A stretch of 64,000 nt of DNA from an uncultured Lachnospiraceae bacterium (GCA_910586205.1 CAJUGD010000014.1:25600-89599), one strand, 5' to 3'. Shown: positions 17,042 through 28,600, numbered from the stretch's first letter. A program made the numbers and translations. Notes: generated by a model not told the origin, from the letters alone.

Positions 17042-19186
17042 ATGAAAAAGTTGTTGAGCTATTCGGTAGTATTGTTTGTACTTACCGTAATCTTATTATT
17101 GATTATTCCGCTGCCTGCGGCGCTGGTGGATGTGGCGATTATCCTGAATATGTCTCTTTCCATGATGATCCTGGTGACCACGATGACCATCCGGGAGCCG
17201 CTGGAGTTTTCTATATTTCCGTCACTGCTTTTGATTACCACCTTATTCCGGCTGGGAATCAATGTGTCTACTACCAGGAATATTCTGACCAACTCCGGAT
17301 CCTCAGGACAGATCATCAAAGCGTTTGGTGATTTTATCCTGCGGGGAAATGTAGTGGTCGGTATGATCATTTTCCTGATTATCGTGTTAATGCAGTTTAT
17401 CGTTATTACCAAGGGTGCGGAGCGTGTGTCTGAGGTTGCGGCAAGATTTACCTTAGACGCCATGCCTGGTAAGCAGATGGCCATTGATGCGGATCTAAAC
17501 TCAGGTCTTATCAATGAACAGCAGGCAAAGCTTAGGCGTGAGAAGATTCAAAGGGAAGCAGATTTCTATGGTTCCATGGACGGTGCTACCAAGATCGTTA
17601 AGGGCGATTCAGTTATGTCCTTGATTACAACGGCCATTAACCTGATTGGGGGAAGTATTATTGGTATTATCCAGTCAGGAGACAGTATTGGCAATGTGCT
17701 CAGCACCTACTCCATTGCTACAGTAGGTGACGGCCTTGTGGGACAGATTCCTTCTCTTTTGATCTCTACGGCTACCGGCATGATCGTAACCAGGGCAGTC
17801 TCAGAGGGAAGTCTGAATGAGGATGTTTCCAAGCAGTTTATGGCACAGCCTACTGCGATTATGATCAGCGGCGTTGTGGTCGGGGTGCTGACCGTGATTC
17901 CGGGGATGCCGGTGATTCAGCTCATGATCATTTCCTTAGGGCTGATCGGGGGCGGATTTTATCTGTCGCGCCGGATTAAAGCGGAGCCGGGGCTTGCCAT
18001 GGCCGGGGCCTTTGGGGGCATCGCTGCTCCGGGGGCAGAGCCGGAGGGCTTAGAGCCGGCTCCCGCTGAGGAAGCTCCTCCGCCGGTCAGCGAGGAGGAA
18101 TATTTCAAGGATGTGAATAATGTCTATACCTTGCTGACAGTAGAGGCCATTGAGATGGAGTTTGGATACAGCCTGATTCCTCTGGTGGATGAATCGGTGG
18201 GAGGACGGCTGATTAACCGGATTATTATTTTCCGGCGTCAGTATGCCCAGGATATGGGATTTGTCATTCCGTCTATCCGGCTGCGGGACAGCTCGGGATT
18301 AAATACGAATCAATATTGTATTAAGATTAAAGGTGAGGAGGTGGCTAAGGGCGAGATTCTGGTGGACTATTTCCTGGCTTTGGAGCCGGAGAATCCGGAA
18401 AAAGAGATTGACGGTATTGAAACCATTGAACCGGCTTACGGGATTCCCAGCCGGTGGATACGTCCCGAGGACAGGGAACTGGCAGAGATCTACGGCTATA
18501 CGGTCATTGACCCTTTGTCTGTATTGGTGACGCATTTATCGGAGGTGGTAAAGCAGCATGCCCATGAGCTGATTACCCGTCAGGAAGTGATGCACTTAGT
18601 GGAGAACACCAAGAAGGTTTCTCCGGAACTGATAGAAGAAGCATTTCCGAATCTGATCAGTTACAGTCTGTTCCAGAAGATTTTGACCAGCCTTTTGAAA
18701 GAGGGTGTGCCAATTAAGGATCTGGAGACCATATTGGAGACTATGATTGAGACCATTTCCGATACAGGGCTTCCGGTGAAGGATGTGGACGGCATGATTG
18801 AGAATATTCGAGCCGCCTTAAAGCGCACGATTACCAGAATGTACTGTGAGGACGGCAGCATGAAGGTGATTACACTGGATGCGGAGCTGGAGAGGACGAT
18901 GGTGGGATGTCTGTCTAAAGGAGAGAGAGGGTATTACCTTGCTTTAAGCCCGGATATCCTTCAGAGCCTTATCAATCAGGTGACGGTTCAGCTTAAAAAG
19001 TTCAGCGGATTTTCTCAAAGTCCCGTGATTTTGACTTCACAGGTAATGCGGGTGCATTTTTACCGGCTGATCGATCAGTTTTATCCCAATGTGCGGGTGC
19101 TGTCTTTTAATGAGATATCCAACAATGTACAGATTCAGTCAATCGGCAGTCTGACTCTTGACAATACAGGAAGGAAGGGCGCTTGA
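17042..19186 (+). CDS. flhA: Flagellar export gate protein FlhA
   Basis: 714 residues from the ATG at 17042, picked because GGAG lies 6 nt upstream; an in-frame ATG at 17030 is less well placed. FlhA forms the nonameric export ring. Seven to eight membrane segments fill the first ~310 residues, with the FHIPEP-type motif region (GAERVSEVAARFTLDAMPGKQMAIDADLN) in the first loop. A short Pro/Ala/Glu linker leads to the cytoplasmic chaperone-binding domain. The flhF and flhG genes that often follow are missing. Confidence 0.97.
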   Translation: MKKLLSYSVVLFVLTVILLLIIPLPAALVDVAIILNMSLSMMILVTTMTIREPLEFSIFPSLLLITTLFRLGINVSTTRNILTNSGSSGQIIKAFGDFILRGNVVVGMIIFLIIVLMQFIVITKGAERVSEVAARFTLDAMPGKQMAIDADLNSGLINEQQAKLRREKIQREADFYGSMDGATKIVKGDSVMSLITTAINLIGGSIIGIIQSGDSIGNVLSTYSIATVGDGLVGQIPSLLISTATGMIVTRAVSEGSLNEDVSKQFMAQPTAIMISGVVVGVLTVIPGMPVIQLMIISLGLIGGGFYLSRRIKAEPGLAMAGAFGGIAAPGAEPEGLEPAPAEEAPPPVSEEEYFKDVNNVYTLLTVEAIEMEFGYSLIPLVDESVGGRLINRIIIFRRQYAQDMGFVIPSIRLRDSSGLNTNQYCIKIKGEEVAKGEILVDYFLALEPENPEKEIDGIETIEPAYGIPSRWIRPEDRELAEIYGYTVIDPLSVLVTHLSEVVKQHAHELITRQEVMHLVENTKKVSPELIEEAFPNLISYSLFQKILTSLLKEGVPIKDLETILETMIETISDTGLPVKDVDGMIENIRAALKRTITRMYCEDGSMKVITLDAELERTMVGCLSKGERGYYLALSPDILQSLINQVTVQLKKFSGFSQSPVILTSQVMRVHFYRLIDQFYPNVRVLSFNEISNNVQIQSIGSLTLDNTGRKGA

Positions 19187-19262
19187 TCCGGTACGGTTTA
19201 AGGCATGGAAATGCAGCGGGGTTATTTTGGAAGAATCGTGAAAGAAAAGGGGGTGAGGCAGG

Positions 19263-20036
19263 ATGCCGCCGGCAGATTATTTAGAAGATAAAACCAATGA
19301 GGAGCTGCTGGAGATGTACCGGCAGGAGGGAAAGCTGGAAGTAAAGCAGGCTCTTGCCCTCCGCCATCTTTATATCGTAAAAACCATTGCCATGCAGATG
19401 CGTAATATCTATGCCGGAACCCTTCAGATGGAAGATATTATCAATGAAGGCGTTATTGCGATCATGAAAGGTATTGACAGATATGACCCGGAGCGCGATA
19501 ATAAGTTTGAGACCTTTATATCCCGGAGAATACGGGGGATGATCATTGACCTGGTCCGCAAGAATGACTGGATGCCAAGGGACTTCCGCAAGCAGGTGAA
19601 GGCAATGGATGAGGCCAGGACGGCTTTAGACCGGAGCTTAGGCTATGCCCCGTCGGACGAGGAGACGGCAGAGTATATGGGAATGGATGTGCGCAAGTTT
19701 AAGAAGCTTCAGCGCATGAGCGTTATGATGAATGTGCTTTCACTGGATATGATTACAGACGATGAGGGAGAACATCAGTCTCTGCAGCTTTCCAGCGGCG
19801 ATCCGGATTCCCAGCCAGAGAAGGCTTTTCTTAAAGAGGAGTCCCGCCAGGTTTTGGCGGAGGCGGTTAACAGCTTAAAAGAAAAGGAAAAAATGGTGAT
19901 TTCCCTTTATTATGTGGAGGAGCTGAATATGGGACAGATTGCTCATATCTTAAATGTGAGCGAACCCAGGATCTCTCAGATTCACAGTGCAGCCATACGG
20001 AAGCTGAAAGCTTATATGAGCGGCTACATGACATAG
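19263..20036 (+). CDS. fliA: RNA polymerase sigma factor FliA (sigma-28, WhiG/SigD type)
   Basis: 257 residues. Region 2 (IINEGVIAIMKGIDRYDPERDNKFETF), region 3 with DLVRKNDWMPRDFRK, and a region 4 helix-turn-helix (MGQIAHILNVSEPRISQIHSAAIRKL) are intact. This sigma factor drives late flagellar and chemotaxis genes and is normally held by FlgM, which is not in the window. It sits in the operon behind flhA, as in Bacillus sigD, with GGGGGTGAGGCAGG upstream. Confidence 0.96.
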   Translation: MPPADYLEDKTNEELLEMYRQEGKLEVKQALALRHLYIVKTIAMQMRNIYAGTLQMEDIINEGVIAIMKGIDRYDPERDNKFETFISRRIRGMIIDLVRKNDWMPRDFRKQVKAMDEARTALDRSLGYAPSDEETAEYMGMDVRKFKKLQRMSVMMNVLSLDMITDDEGEHQSLQLSSGDPDSQPEKAFLKEESRQVLAEAVNSLKEKEKMVISLYYVEELNMGQIAHILNVSEPRISQIHSAAIRKLKAYMSGYMT

Positions 20037-20181
20037 ACGGCAGTGATTCACTGTCTGCAGATACATAACAGGCAAAGAACAAAGAAAAGGCGGCAGAGTT
20101 GTGAGAGAATGCGGCTGTCAGCGGGCCGTCAAAAACAGCATCATAGGAACAGGGCGGATACGCCGAAAGGAGGAGATGGGC

Positions 20182-20976
20182 ATGTATCAGGGTTTTTATA
20201 ATCTGACATCCGGTATGCTGACCCAAAGCAGGAATTTAAATGTAATCAGTAACAATATGGTAAACATCCAGACTCCTGGTTATAAGAGGGATAAGATGGT
20301 CAGCACCACATTTCAGGAGGAGATGCTTTACCGGACGGGTAAGCGCTATAAGGAGGATCCGGAGCCTCTTGCCACCACATCCAAGATTCGGGCAGCAGAG
20401 AGGACCTATGTGAATCATGAGCAGGGCGGCTTTGATTTGACAGACGGGATTTTTGACTTTGCCTTGGGGGATAAAGGATATTTCTGCATTGACACCCCGG
20501 CAGGGGTTCGTTATACCCGCAATGGTTCTTTTTTTGTAGATGATGAGGGGTATCTTTCTCTCAACGGACAGGGAAGGGTTCAGGGAACAGACGGACAGCC
20601 GATCCGGATTGACAATGAGAATTTTACGGTAGACGGCAGAGGCAATATCAGTGTAGTGGAGACCAGCGGCGGCGGAACAGAGGATGCGGAAGTTACCACG
20701 GAAGTGCGCCAGATGGGTACTCTGCGGGTCGTGGATTTTGAGGACTATGAGCAACTCCACAAGGAGGATTATGGAATGTTTTCCACCAATCAGGAGCCCC
20801 AGGAGGCAGAGTCTCCTTCTGTTATGTGGAAGATGGTGGAGAAGTCAAATGTGGACATGGTAGAGGAGATGGTTTCCATGATGACGTCTCAGAGGGCTTT
20901 GCAGAGCGCTGCCCAGGTGCTCAAGATGTATGACCAGATCTTAAGCAAGGCTGTCACGGATGTGGGAAGATTGTAA
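20182..20976 (+). CDS. flgF: Flagellar rod/hook-basal-body protein, FlgF/FlgG family (copy 1)
   Basis: 264 residues from the ATG at 20182, 8 nt after AAAGGAGG; the open frame upstream is not family-like. It has the rod N-terminal motif (LNVISNNMVNIQTPGYKRDK), the central FALGDKGYFCIDTPAGVRYTRNGSF block and a C-terminal SNVDMVEEMVSMMTSQRALQ helix. FlgF and FlgG form the distal rod. In Firmicutes the two are hard to tell apart, so the symbol is tentative. Confidence 0.85.
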   Translation: MYQGFYNLTSGMLTQSRNLNVISNNMVNIQTPGYKRDKMVSTTFQEEMLYRTGKRYKEDPEPLATTSKIRAAERTYVNHEQGGFDLTDGIFDFALGDKGYFCIDTPAGVRYTRNGSFFVDDEGYLSLNGQGRVQGTDGQPIRIDNENFTVDGRGNISVVETSGGGTEDAEVTTEVRQMGTLRVVDFEDYEQLHKEDYGMFSTNQEPQEAESPSVMWKMVEKSNVDMVEEMVSMMTSQRALQSAAQVLKMYDQILSKAVTDVGRL

Positions 20977-20992
20977 GGGAGGTAGGAGATTT

Positions 20993-21784
<792 letters not shown>

Positions 21785-21818
21785 CACACCGGAATAAATA
21801 GGAGGTCACAGGGGAGCT

Positions 21819-22439
21819 ATGAAACTGAAAAGCTATGAGGATATGAATCTACTGGAATTGGACGTAATGAAGGAAATCAGCAGCATCGGCACCAGCCATG
21901 CCGCTACCTCTCTTTCTAAGCTTCTGCAGAAGGAAGTTCGAATTTCCATACCAGAGGTAAGCGTTCTGGGATATGATGAGACCGTGAACCGGATCGGAGA
22001 CATAGAGGAGCTGGTGGCTGCTACCTTAGTGCAGATGTCTAATGAGGTAAACGGATTGATGTTATTTATCTTTAAGCTGGATTTGGCGAATGTGGTTTTG
22101 GAGAAGCTGATCGGCACCCGGTATGAATCCTTTGAACAGTTGGATGAGCTGGCTTATTCGGCTTTGGAGGAGATCGGAAACATTATTATCTGTTCCTATG
22201 TCAATGCCTTTACCCAGTTGGTAGGGGTAGAGATTGACCTGTCAGTTCCCAGTTCTACCCTTAATATGCTGGGCGGGATTTTGACGGTTCCCATTGCAGA
22301 ATATGGTTATGAGACCGATAAGCTGATGTACATTAATGCAGAATTTATTATAGACGGTAAAAAGCTGTCTGATGGATTATTGATGCTGCCGGACATTGCG
22401 TCCCTTAACGGTATTTTAGAGAGATTAGGAGTTATATAA
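21819..22439 (+). CDS. cheC: CheY-P phosphatase CheC
   Basis: 206 residues with two CheC repeats. CheC removes phosphate from CheY and binds CheD to tune receptor adaptation. The second active site is complete (EEIGN, about residues 115-119), but the first reads KEISS, with Ser in place of the active-site Asn, so only one site is likely to work. The helices and strands otherwise match CheC. It overlaps cheD by one base (TAATG), consistent with the CheC-CheD complex. Confidence 0.93.
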   Translation: MKLKSYEDMNLLELDVMKEISSIGTSHAATSLSKLLQKEVRISIPEVSVLGYDETVNRIGDIEELVAATLVQMSNEVNGLMLFIFKLDLANVVLEKLIGTRYESFEQLDELAYSALEEIGNIIICSYVNAFTQLVGVEIDLSVPSSTLNMLGGILTVPIAEYGYETDKLMYINAEFIIDGKKLSDGLLMLPDIASLNGILERLGVI

Positions 22440-22924
22440 TGGCGGAGAGGGATATAAAAGTGGGAATCGGTGACATGAAGTTCACCAGAGGAGGCGGTAC
22501 CATCATTACTTATGCCCTCGGCTCCTGCATTGGAATCACATTTTATGATCCGGCGATTAAGCTGGGCGGCCTGCTGCACATTATGCTGCCGAACCGGAGC
22601 GATCCCAATGATCCGAAGATTTATAAATATGCAGACAGCGGAATCCGGGAGATGGTTCGTAAGCTTTCTGCTTTTGGTATGGTTAAGAGCAGAACGGTTG
22701 TGAAGATCGCAGGAGGGGCTAAGATGTTCGATATTAAGGGCAACACGGATTTCGGTAATATCGGACAGAGAAATGCAGCTATGGTAAAAAAGATTTTGAT
22801 GGAAGAACGGATGCGTATCACATCAGAGGACACCGGAGGAGCTTATGCCCGTACCATGCTTTTGAACGTGGACAACGGGGATGTGGTGATCCGTACAGTA
22901 GGAAGGCCGGAGAAGCATCTGTAG
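22439..22924 (+). CDS. cheD: Chemoreceptor glutamine deamidase CheD
   Basis: 161 residues. CheD deamidates glutamines in chemoreceptors and binds CheC. The catalytic triad is visible: Thr24, Cys30 and His47 in TYALGSCIGITFYDP and GGLLHIMLP, in the same spacing as the characterised Thermotoga enzyme. The C-terminal GGDVVIRTV-type strand region is present (DNGDVVIRTVGRP). Start codon overlaps the cheC stop. Confidence 0.96.
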   Translation: MAERDIKVGIGDMKFTRGGGTIITYALGSCIGITFYDPAIKLGGLLHIMLPNRSDPNDPKIYKYADSGIREMVRKLSAFGMVKSRTVVKIAGGAKMFDIKGNTDFGNIGQRNAAMVKKILMEERMRITSEDTGGAYARTMLLNVDNGDVVIRTVGRPEKHL

Positions 22925-23054
22925 AAATATTGGAGATCTGTCTGAGGATGGGGAATGCTGGTCAGACAGGAAGATGTTATTGTGTGAATGTGGTAACTCT
23001 GCAGGGCTGGGAGTTAAAAAGACGCCCGGCGCTGTGGCATAGAGAGAGGAGAGT

Positions 23055-24002
23055 GTGAAGGTGGAGAAAGGAAAAGAGGGAATCCTGCTGGAGTCGGGGA
23101 CAAACGAGATTGAGATTATGAAATTCACGATCCAGGGGGAATTCTACGGAATCAATGTGGCAAAGGTGAAGGAAATCATGATGGCAGAGAAAGTGAAGGC
23201 CATGCCTCATGCTCATCCGGCAGTGGAAGGGATCTTTAAACCCAGGGATACTTTGATTACGGTCATTGACCTTGGTTTTTATCTGACTGATGAGTGTCTG
23301 GAGCATAAGCCCAGGGACCTGTTTATTGTGACCAACTTCAACAAGATGACAGTGGCGTTCCGCGTTCAGAGTATTGAGGGAATCAGCCGGATCTCCTGGA
23401 ATGATATCCAGAAGCCGGATAAGACCTTAAGCCATGGCGAGGAAGGGGTAGCTACGGGAATCGCCCAGTGTGCAGGAGAGCTGGTGACGATCCTTGATTT
23501 TGAGAAGATTGTGGCGGAGATTGCACCGGAGACAACCATTCAGCTTTCCGAGGTAGATCAGATGGGCGACAGACCGATCTGCTCTAATCCGCTGGTGATT
23601 GCAGAGGATTCTATTCTGCTGCAGAAGATGATTGACGAGGCTCTGGAACGGGCTGGCTTTACCAATGTGAAGAACTTTAACAACGGTCAGGAGGCGTGGG
23701 ATTATCTGGATTCTATCAAGGGAGATTCGGATCTGTACGAAAAGGTGAATCTGATCATTACGGATATTGAGATGCCTAAGATGGATGGACACAGGCTGAC
23801 CAAGTTAGTAAAGGATGACCCAAGACTTAAGTGCTTGCCGGTAGTGATTTTCTCGTCACTGATTGATGATCAGATGCGGGTCAAGGGACAGGCTTTGGGT
23901 GCGGATGAGCAGCTTACAAAGCCTGAGATTGGGAATTTGGTTCATGTAATTGACAAACTGCTGGAACGGTTTGAGACGACTGTGAGCAGAAACGGGATGT
24001 AA
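23055..24002 (+). CDS. cheV: Chemotaxis coupling protein CheV (CheW-receiver fusion)
   Basis: 315 residues with a GTG start after GAGAGGAGA. The first ~160 residues are a CheW domain (EIMKFTIQGEFYGINVAKVKEI), which couples receptors to CheA. The rest is a receiver domain with the phosphorylated Asp in IITDIEMPKMDG and the conserved Lys in LTKPEI. CheV is thought to work in adaptation. It is the last gene of the flagellar run; cheA, cheB, cheR and cheW are not in the window. Confidence 0.95.
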   Translation: MKVEKGKEGILLESGTNEIEIMKFTIQGEFYGINVAKVKEIMMAEKVKAMPHAHPAVEGIFKPRDTLITVIDLGFYLTDECLEHKPRDLFIVTNFNKMTVAFRVQSIEGISRISWNDIQKPDKTLSHGEEGVATGIAQCAGELVTILDFEKIVAEIAPETTIQLSEVDQMGDRPICSNPLVIAEDSILLQKMIDEALERAGFTNVKNFNNGQEAWDYLDSIKGDSDLYEKVNLIITDIEMPKMDGHRLTKLVKDDPRLKCLPVVIFSSLIDDQMRVKGQALGADEQLTKPEIGNLVHVIDKLLERFETTVSRNGM

Positions 24003-24086
24003 TAAAATAGCTGCAGAAGAAACGGCAGATATAAAAAGCCAGGTTTTTTGCAGAATCGGGGACGAGATGAGTATGCTGGTACAGCC

Positions 24087-24124
24087 TGGCACGATTTGTG
24101 CGGGGCTGTGCCAGAATGTTTTTT
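24087..24124 (+). terminator. Probable end-of-operon terminator after cheV
   Basis: TGGCAC (24087-24092) pairs with GTGCCA (24108-24113) around a 15-nt loop, followed by GAATGTTTTTTA. The stem is short, but this is the first hairpin with a T-run seen downstream of fliF and fits the end of the flagellar operon. Confidence 0.45.
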
Positions 24125-24178
24125 ATAGGGAAGATTAAAAATTAAGGAAGATTCATATCAGGAAGGGAGGCTGAGACA

Positions 24179-25117
24179 TTGAAGAAAAAAGCAGCAGCGC
24201 TGGCATGCAGCCTTGTGCTGGCAGCCGCCGGATCATTCTGCGGGATGGCAGGGGAATGGGAGCGGTCAGAAGACGGAAAGTATTGGACCTATTGTGATTC
24301 TCCGGGGAATCCCAGGGAGGATGAGTGGATAGAGGATAACGGGAAGATCTACTATGTGGACAGTAAGGGAAGGATGAAGACCGGCTGGGTCACAGATGAA
24401 GACAGCGGCAATAAGTATTATATGGGGGAGGATGGGGCTATGTGTTTTAATACCTTTACCAAGGACGACCGTTATGTGGGACCGGACGGACTGCGGGTAG
24501 AGGCTTATGACACGTATCGGAAGGCTGTGAAGTCGGAGATTAAGAAGGCAGGCAAGAAGAAAACGAAAAGTACAAAAAAAATATCTCAGACAAACACAGG
24601 ACAAGGAGAAGATGTGAGTCAATCGTATTTCCTTTTGACGGATCTGAATCTGGACGGGTATCGGGATCTGGTGATGATGGAAGGAACCGAGGAGAGAAAG
24701 AGCCTGGTAGAAGTGGCCATATGGGATGCGGAGGAAGAAAAGTTTCTTCTTTCTGCAGAGTTTGATGAGCCGGAGGAGGGGATGGCTGTCAGCACCTTGT
24801 ATCAGGATCCTTTGGGAGATACAGTCTGGCTGGAGATGGTGGAGCCAAACGGAGATTTGTATTTATTTCAGATGGAAGATCAGGAAGCCAGGCTTAAGAG
24901 CATGTGGAGCTTTGAGATGGAGCTGGATGACTGGGGAGGGCCGGAGTACCGGGTCAACGGGGTTTTGCAGGATAAAGATGAGTGGGATTATGAGCTGGCC
25001 GAGGCAAGGAGGAGCCGCGGGGAGAATGTTCTTGGAGGATATCTTCCGGCAACAGAGGAGAATATAAAGGCCCAGGTGGACAAAGTTTTGACAGAGGAGG
25101 AATTGGAGATGTGGTAG
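24179..25117 (+). CDS. Secreted cell-wall-binding-repeat protein
   Basis: 312 residues with a TTG start, 8 nt after GGAAGGGAGG. A signal peptide (Lys-rich start, LACSLVLAAAGSFCGMAGE) is followed by choline-binding-like aromatic/Gly repeats (WIEDNGKIYYVDSKGRMKTGWV, YYMGEDGAM) in residues ~30-100. Next come a Lys-rich linker and a ~180-residue domain of unknown type. The repeats normally tether proteins to teichoic acids or surface polymers. It is transcribed alone, bounded by terminators on both sides. Function of the C-terminal domain is not recognised. Confidence 0.8.
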   Translation: MKKKAAALACSLVLAAAGSFCGMAGEWERSEDGKYWTYCDSPGNPREDEWIEDNGKIYYVDSKGRMKTGWVTDEDSGNKYYMGEDGAMCFNTFTKDDRYVGPDGLRVEAYDTYRKAVKSEIKKAGKKKTKSTKKISQTNTGQGEDVSQSYFLLTDLNLDGYRDLVMMEGTEERKSLVEVAIWDAEEEKFLLSAEFDEPEEGMAVSTLYQDPLGDTVWLEMVEPNGDLYLFQMEDQEARLKSMWSFEMELDDWGGPEYRVNGVLQDKDEWDYELAEARRSRGENVLGGYLPATEENIKAQVDKVLTEEELEMW

Positions 25118-25123
25118 GGATAT

Positions 25124-25164
25124 GCGGCTTTAGACGGAGAATGGACTGTCTAAGGCCGCTTTTT
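25124..25164 (+). terminator. Strong rho-independent terminator
   Basis: GCGGCTTTAGAC (25124-25135) pairs with GTCTAAGGCCGC (25148-25159) through a 12-bp stem with one wobble pair, followed by TTTTT. It ends the secreted repeat protein transcript and isolates the downstream DUF4132 unit. Confidence 0.9.
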
Positions 25165-25252
25165 CCTTAAAATAACAGAAAGGCCATCTTCTGATATTTA
25201 AGCGGAGTTGGTCAGGCAGCAAAAAAGAATCGTGAGAAGGGATGGGAAATAG

Positions 25253-25690
25253 ATGAGGCTTAGAGTAAATGTAAAGGCTTTGGGGAAAAGGAAGCAGGGG
25301 GTGGAGGAGATAGGCTGTGAGGTTAAGGGGTGTCCGAAGACGGTGAGGGAATTGATTCTGGGGGTGGTGGATGTTCAGGTGGAGGAGTATAACAAGAGAG
25401 TCGAACTGGCTCAGAACTGTGGGGTGAATGAGGTTTTGGCCTGTCTGACCAGAGAGGAGATTGACGAGAAGGCCCAAGGGGGAAAGATTGGGTTTGGAGT
25501 GAATTATGGGGGGAAGAAGGCAGATGCACAGAAGGCCGGGGAAAATGCCGTTCAGTGTTTTGAGGATGGAATTTACCGTGTTTTTATGGATGGACGGGGG
25601 CTTGAGAGCTTAGACGAGGCGATTGCCGTGTCAGAGGAGAGTGTATTTACGTTTGTCAGACTGACTATGCTGACAGGAAGGATGTGGTGA
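25253..25690 (+). CDS. Unknown 145-residue protein paired with the DUF4132 giant protein
   Basis: 145 residues, start ATG 25253 behind GAGAAGGGATGGGAA. I do not recognise a named family. It starts with a beta-strand-like MRLRVNVKAL, has CPKTVRELILGVVDVQVEEYNKR, and ends with FVRLTMLTGRMW. The general layout (strand, then a helix after TVRELI, then a closing strand ending in a small-residue tail) recalls beta-grasp/ThiS-like proteins, but this is only a hunch. It has no membrane segment. Its stop overlaps the region of the next start, so both are surely co-translated. Confidence 0.75.
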   Translation: MRLRVNVKALGKRKQGVEEIGCEVKGCPKTVRELILGVVDVQVEEYNKRVELAQNCGVNEVLACLTREEIDEKAQGGKIGFGVNYGGKKADAQKAGENAVQCFEDGIYRVFMDGRGLESLDEAIAVSEESVFTFVRLTMLTGRMW

Positions 25691-25692
25691 AG

Positions 25693-28600
25693 ATGGCAGA
25701 GTTTGATTGGCAGTCCAGAATGAAGATTACAGAGCAGAGAGCCAAGGAGTTAAAAAATAGAATCCGGGGGCTTTCCGGGATGGAAGGGCAGCTTGCGCTG
25801 GATCTGAAAGATAACCGGATAGCAGGAAATGAGATTCTGGATAAGATTATCCGTGAGTATGAATATTCAAAGGACAGAAAGCCTTCTTTGTGGTTTACTT
25901 CTGGCAGGAGAAGGGAATTTTTGGATGGATTTGTTCCCAAGGAATTTCAGGAGTCCTACCTTTACGTGATTGATAAGATGAATCGGTTTCCGTTTCCCCG
26001 GGGATGGAGCAGAAGGAGTATCCGGACAGCAGGATATGGGCCTCAGATCCGGCAGGTATTTTCACTGCTTTTGACTTATGAGAATCTTTTTTACTTAGAG
26101 GGAAGACTGGAGGATTATATCTTAAAACGGCTTGATCAGGAGAAGCTGGATTATGTGAGGAATGTCTGGAATTTTAATATGAATTTCAGCTATATCTATG
26201 CAGCGGAGATTGACCGGGGAAATCAGGCGGTGATCAAGGCATTTAAGGATCTGATCTTAAGCGAGAATAATACGGCTTATCTGGATCGGGAGATGATTCT
26301 TGGGATCATACGGTCTGACAATGAGGAATTACAGGAGCTTTTGTGCGGACTTCTTTTGGCGGCGCGGCTGCAGGAGGGGCTTAGGCAGGCAATCTGTGAG
26401 GCTATGGACGAGGGAACCTGTGAGGCGTTTATAAAGCTTTTCCAGGTGGTGGAGGAGCATGACCTGATCCGCTATTCTTCGGTAAAGCGGGCAGTATCTG
26501 CCTGGATCGGGATTTTTGACGAGAATAGTGTGGATCGGATCAGCGGAAAGCTTCTGGCATTAATGGGACGGTGCCTTCGGGACGAGACATTTTGCCGGTC
26601 AGAGCTTGAAAGCAATGATTCCATAGCTATCAGTACAGCTCTGTGGGCATTGGGATTTTATGAGGTGGAGGATGCGGTTCATGCCATGGAGGCGCTGGTG
26701 GATACAGGGACTAAGAACCAAAGGCTGACGGCAGCATTTTATAACGGAACCCTTTATGACCGGGAGATTCGTTTAAAGACAGCAAAGAAGGTGATTTTGG
26801 AACAGGAGGATATGGAACTGTCAGCGGCATTTATGCCTGCTTTTGACGAGTGGCTGTCAGGGCCTTTTGGCGCTCTTTGGAAGGCGTTTGGCGGGGAGCG
26901 TTATGTGAGCAAGCTAAAACCGGTTCAGGCAGTGCCAGTAACGGATTATTATGAAAGCCGGCAGGAGGCAGAAAGGTTTTATGAGTGTTTTGTGAAGCTT
27001 TATAAGGAACTGCCCAAAAAGGGAGTGGTGTATGATCCTTGTATTTTCCCCTGGTATCGGGTGGAACTGACGCCGGGACAGATCGTAGAACAGCTTGCGT
27101 TTCTTGCTTTTGTGCTGAGGGATGAGGAAAAGATTACTTATGCGGCAGGGCTTTTGGGGGATACATCAGGAGGATATGGCCGCCGGAGCACCCTTGTGAA
27201 TCTGCTTTTATATAAGCCGGAGAATAAAAAGCAGCGTGAGCTGCTGATCGGATATATGGGAAGCGCGGATGCCCAGACATCCTCCAGGGCAGTTGAGATG
27301 GTAAAGGGGATGACGCTTGAGGATGAAGAATACCGGCTTTTGGAGGACATGCTTCGGTTTAAGAGAAGCAGCTTAAGAGGGGTTTTGATCGGACTTTTGA
27401 TGGGGCAGAAAAAGCCGCATATGAAAATGTCTCTGAAACGGCTTTTGCAGGATAAGAAGGAGGAAAAGAGAAGCGCCGGGCTGGATATCCTGCTGCGGCT
27501 TTCTAAGGAGGAAAGGGAGAAGGACTTTTTCCGGGAGGTAAGGGACATGTCATGCCTGGTGGAAAAGCCTACGGATAAAGAAAGAATCCTGATTGATGAG
27601 ATTTTAGAAAGTGAGAAGGAGACAGCAGAGGATAAACCGGGGTATGGGATTTATGATCCTGCCGTGCCGGAGACAATGCTGACTGCAGCAGAGGAGGAGG
27701 AGTATTCTCCTGCCGCGCTGTTTCGGGAGTGTATGCCCCTTTCGGAAAAAGAGGCGATCCAAAAACTTAGAAGGCTGGACCAGCTTTTTGAGGAATATAA
27801 GGATTATGAATATCTTTCTTCAGACGGTCAGACCACCCTTTTAGGCAATGGGTATAAGCCTTTAAAGGATGCAGGGGAGTTTTGGAAAAAGTCTTTAGAG
27901 GAGCGGTTTGTTCTGGAAAATTATCCCTTGGCAGAGGTTTTTGAACGATTTTACCGGGAAGAGATCCAGGATTACCGGGTGTTTTTGGAGCTGGATGCTC
28001 TGCTGTCCTTTGGAGGATCCGCTTCTTATGAGGCGGCAAGGGTGTTCTATGAGGCTGTGTTTGGATGTATGCCGGTAAAGCCGGAGGCGTTAAGGTTAAA
28101 CCATAGGGGGCAGGTGGACCAGGTGCGTCAGGTGTACCGGTATCAGTTCCTGGACAGAAAAGCGATTTTTGAGACTGGCCTTAAGATGGTTTCTGCCATG
28201 ACCCGGGTGATTGGCAGGGAGAATAAAATCCTGCGTTATCCCTACACGGGCTGGAACGGGACGGTCAGCGAGTCTGCCAGGTGGATCAGCAGTATGCCGT
28301 TCTTTTTCCCGTACATGGAGGGAATCCGTCAATGGGAGACAGACGAGGAGTTTGCCCGTGCTTTACAGGCAGCGTGGCGTCTGGAGGTAAAATGCCAGGA
28401 GGACAGAGAGAGAAGAAGGTTCATACCTTCCGGAAATAATCCCGGCAGGGACAATTCCCTGACGCCTATTGTGCCCTACTGGTTTTTAAAGGCTTATCAC
28501 ATGGGGCTGGTGTCAGAGGATGTTCTCTATAAGGCAGTGATGGAGTATTTTGCCAGAGAAGATTGTCTGAAGGTGCTGTGTGAAGTGAAGAAGGGGGAGG

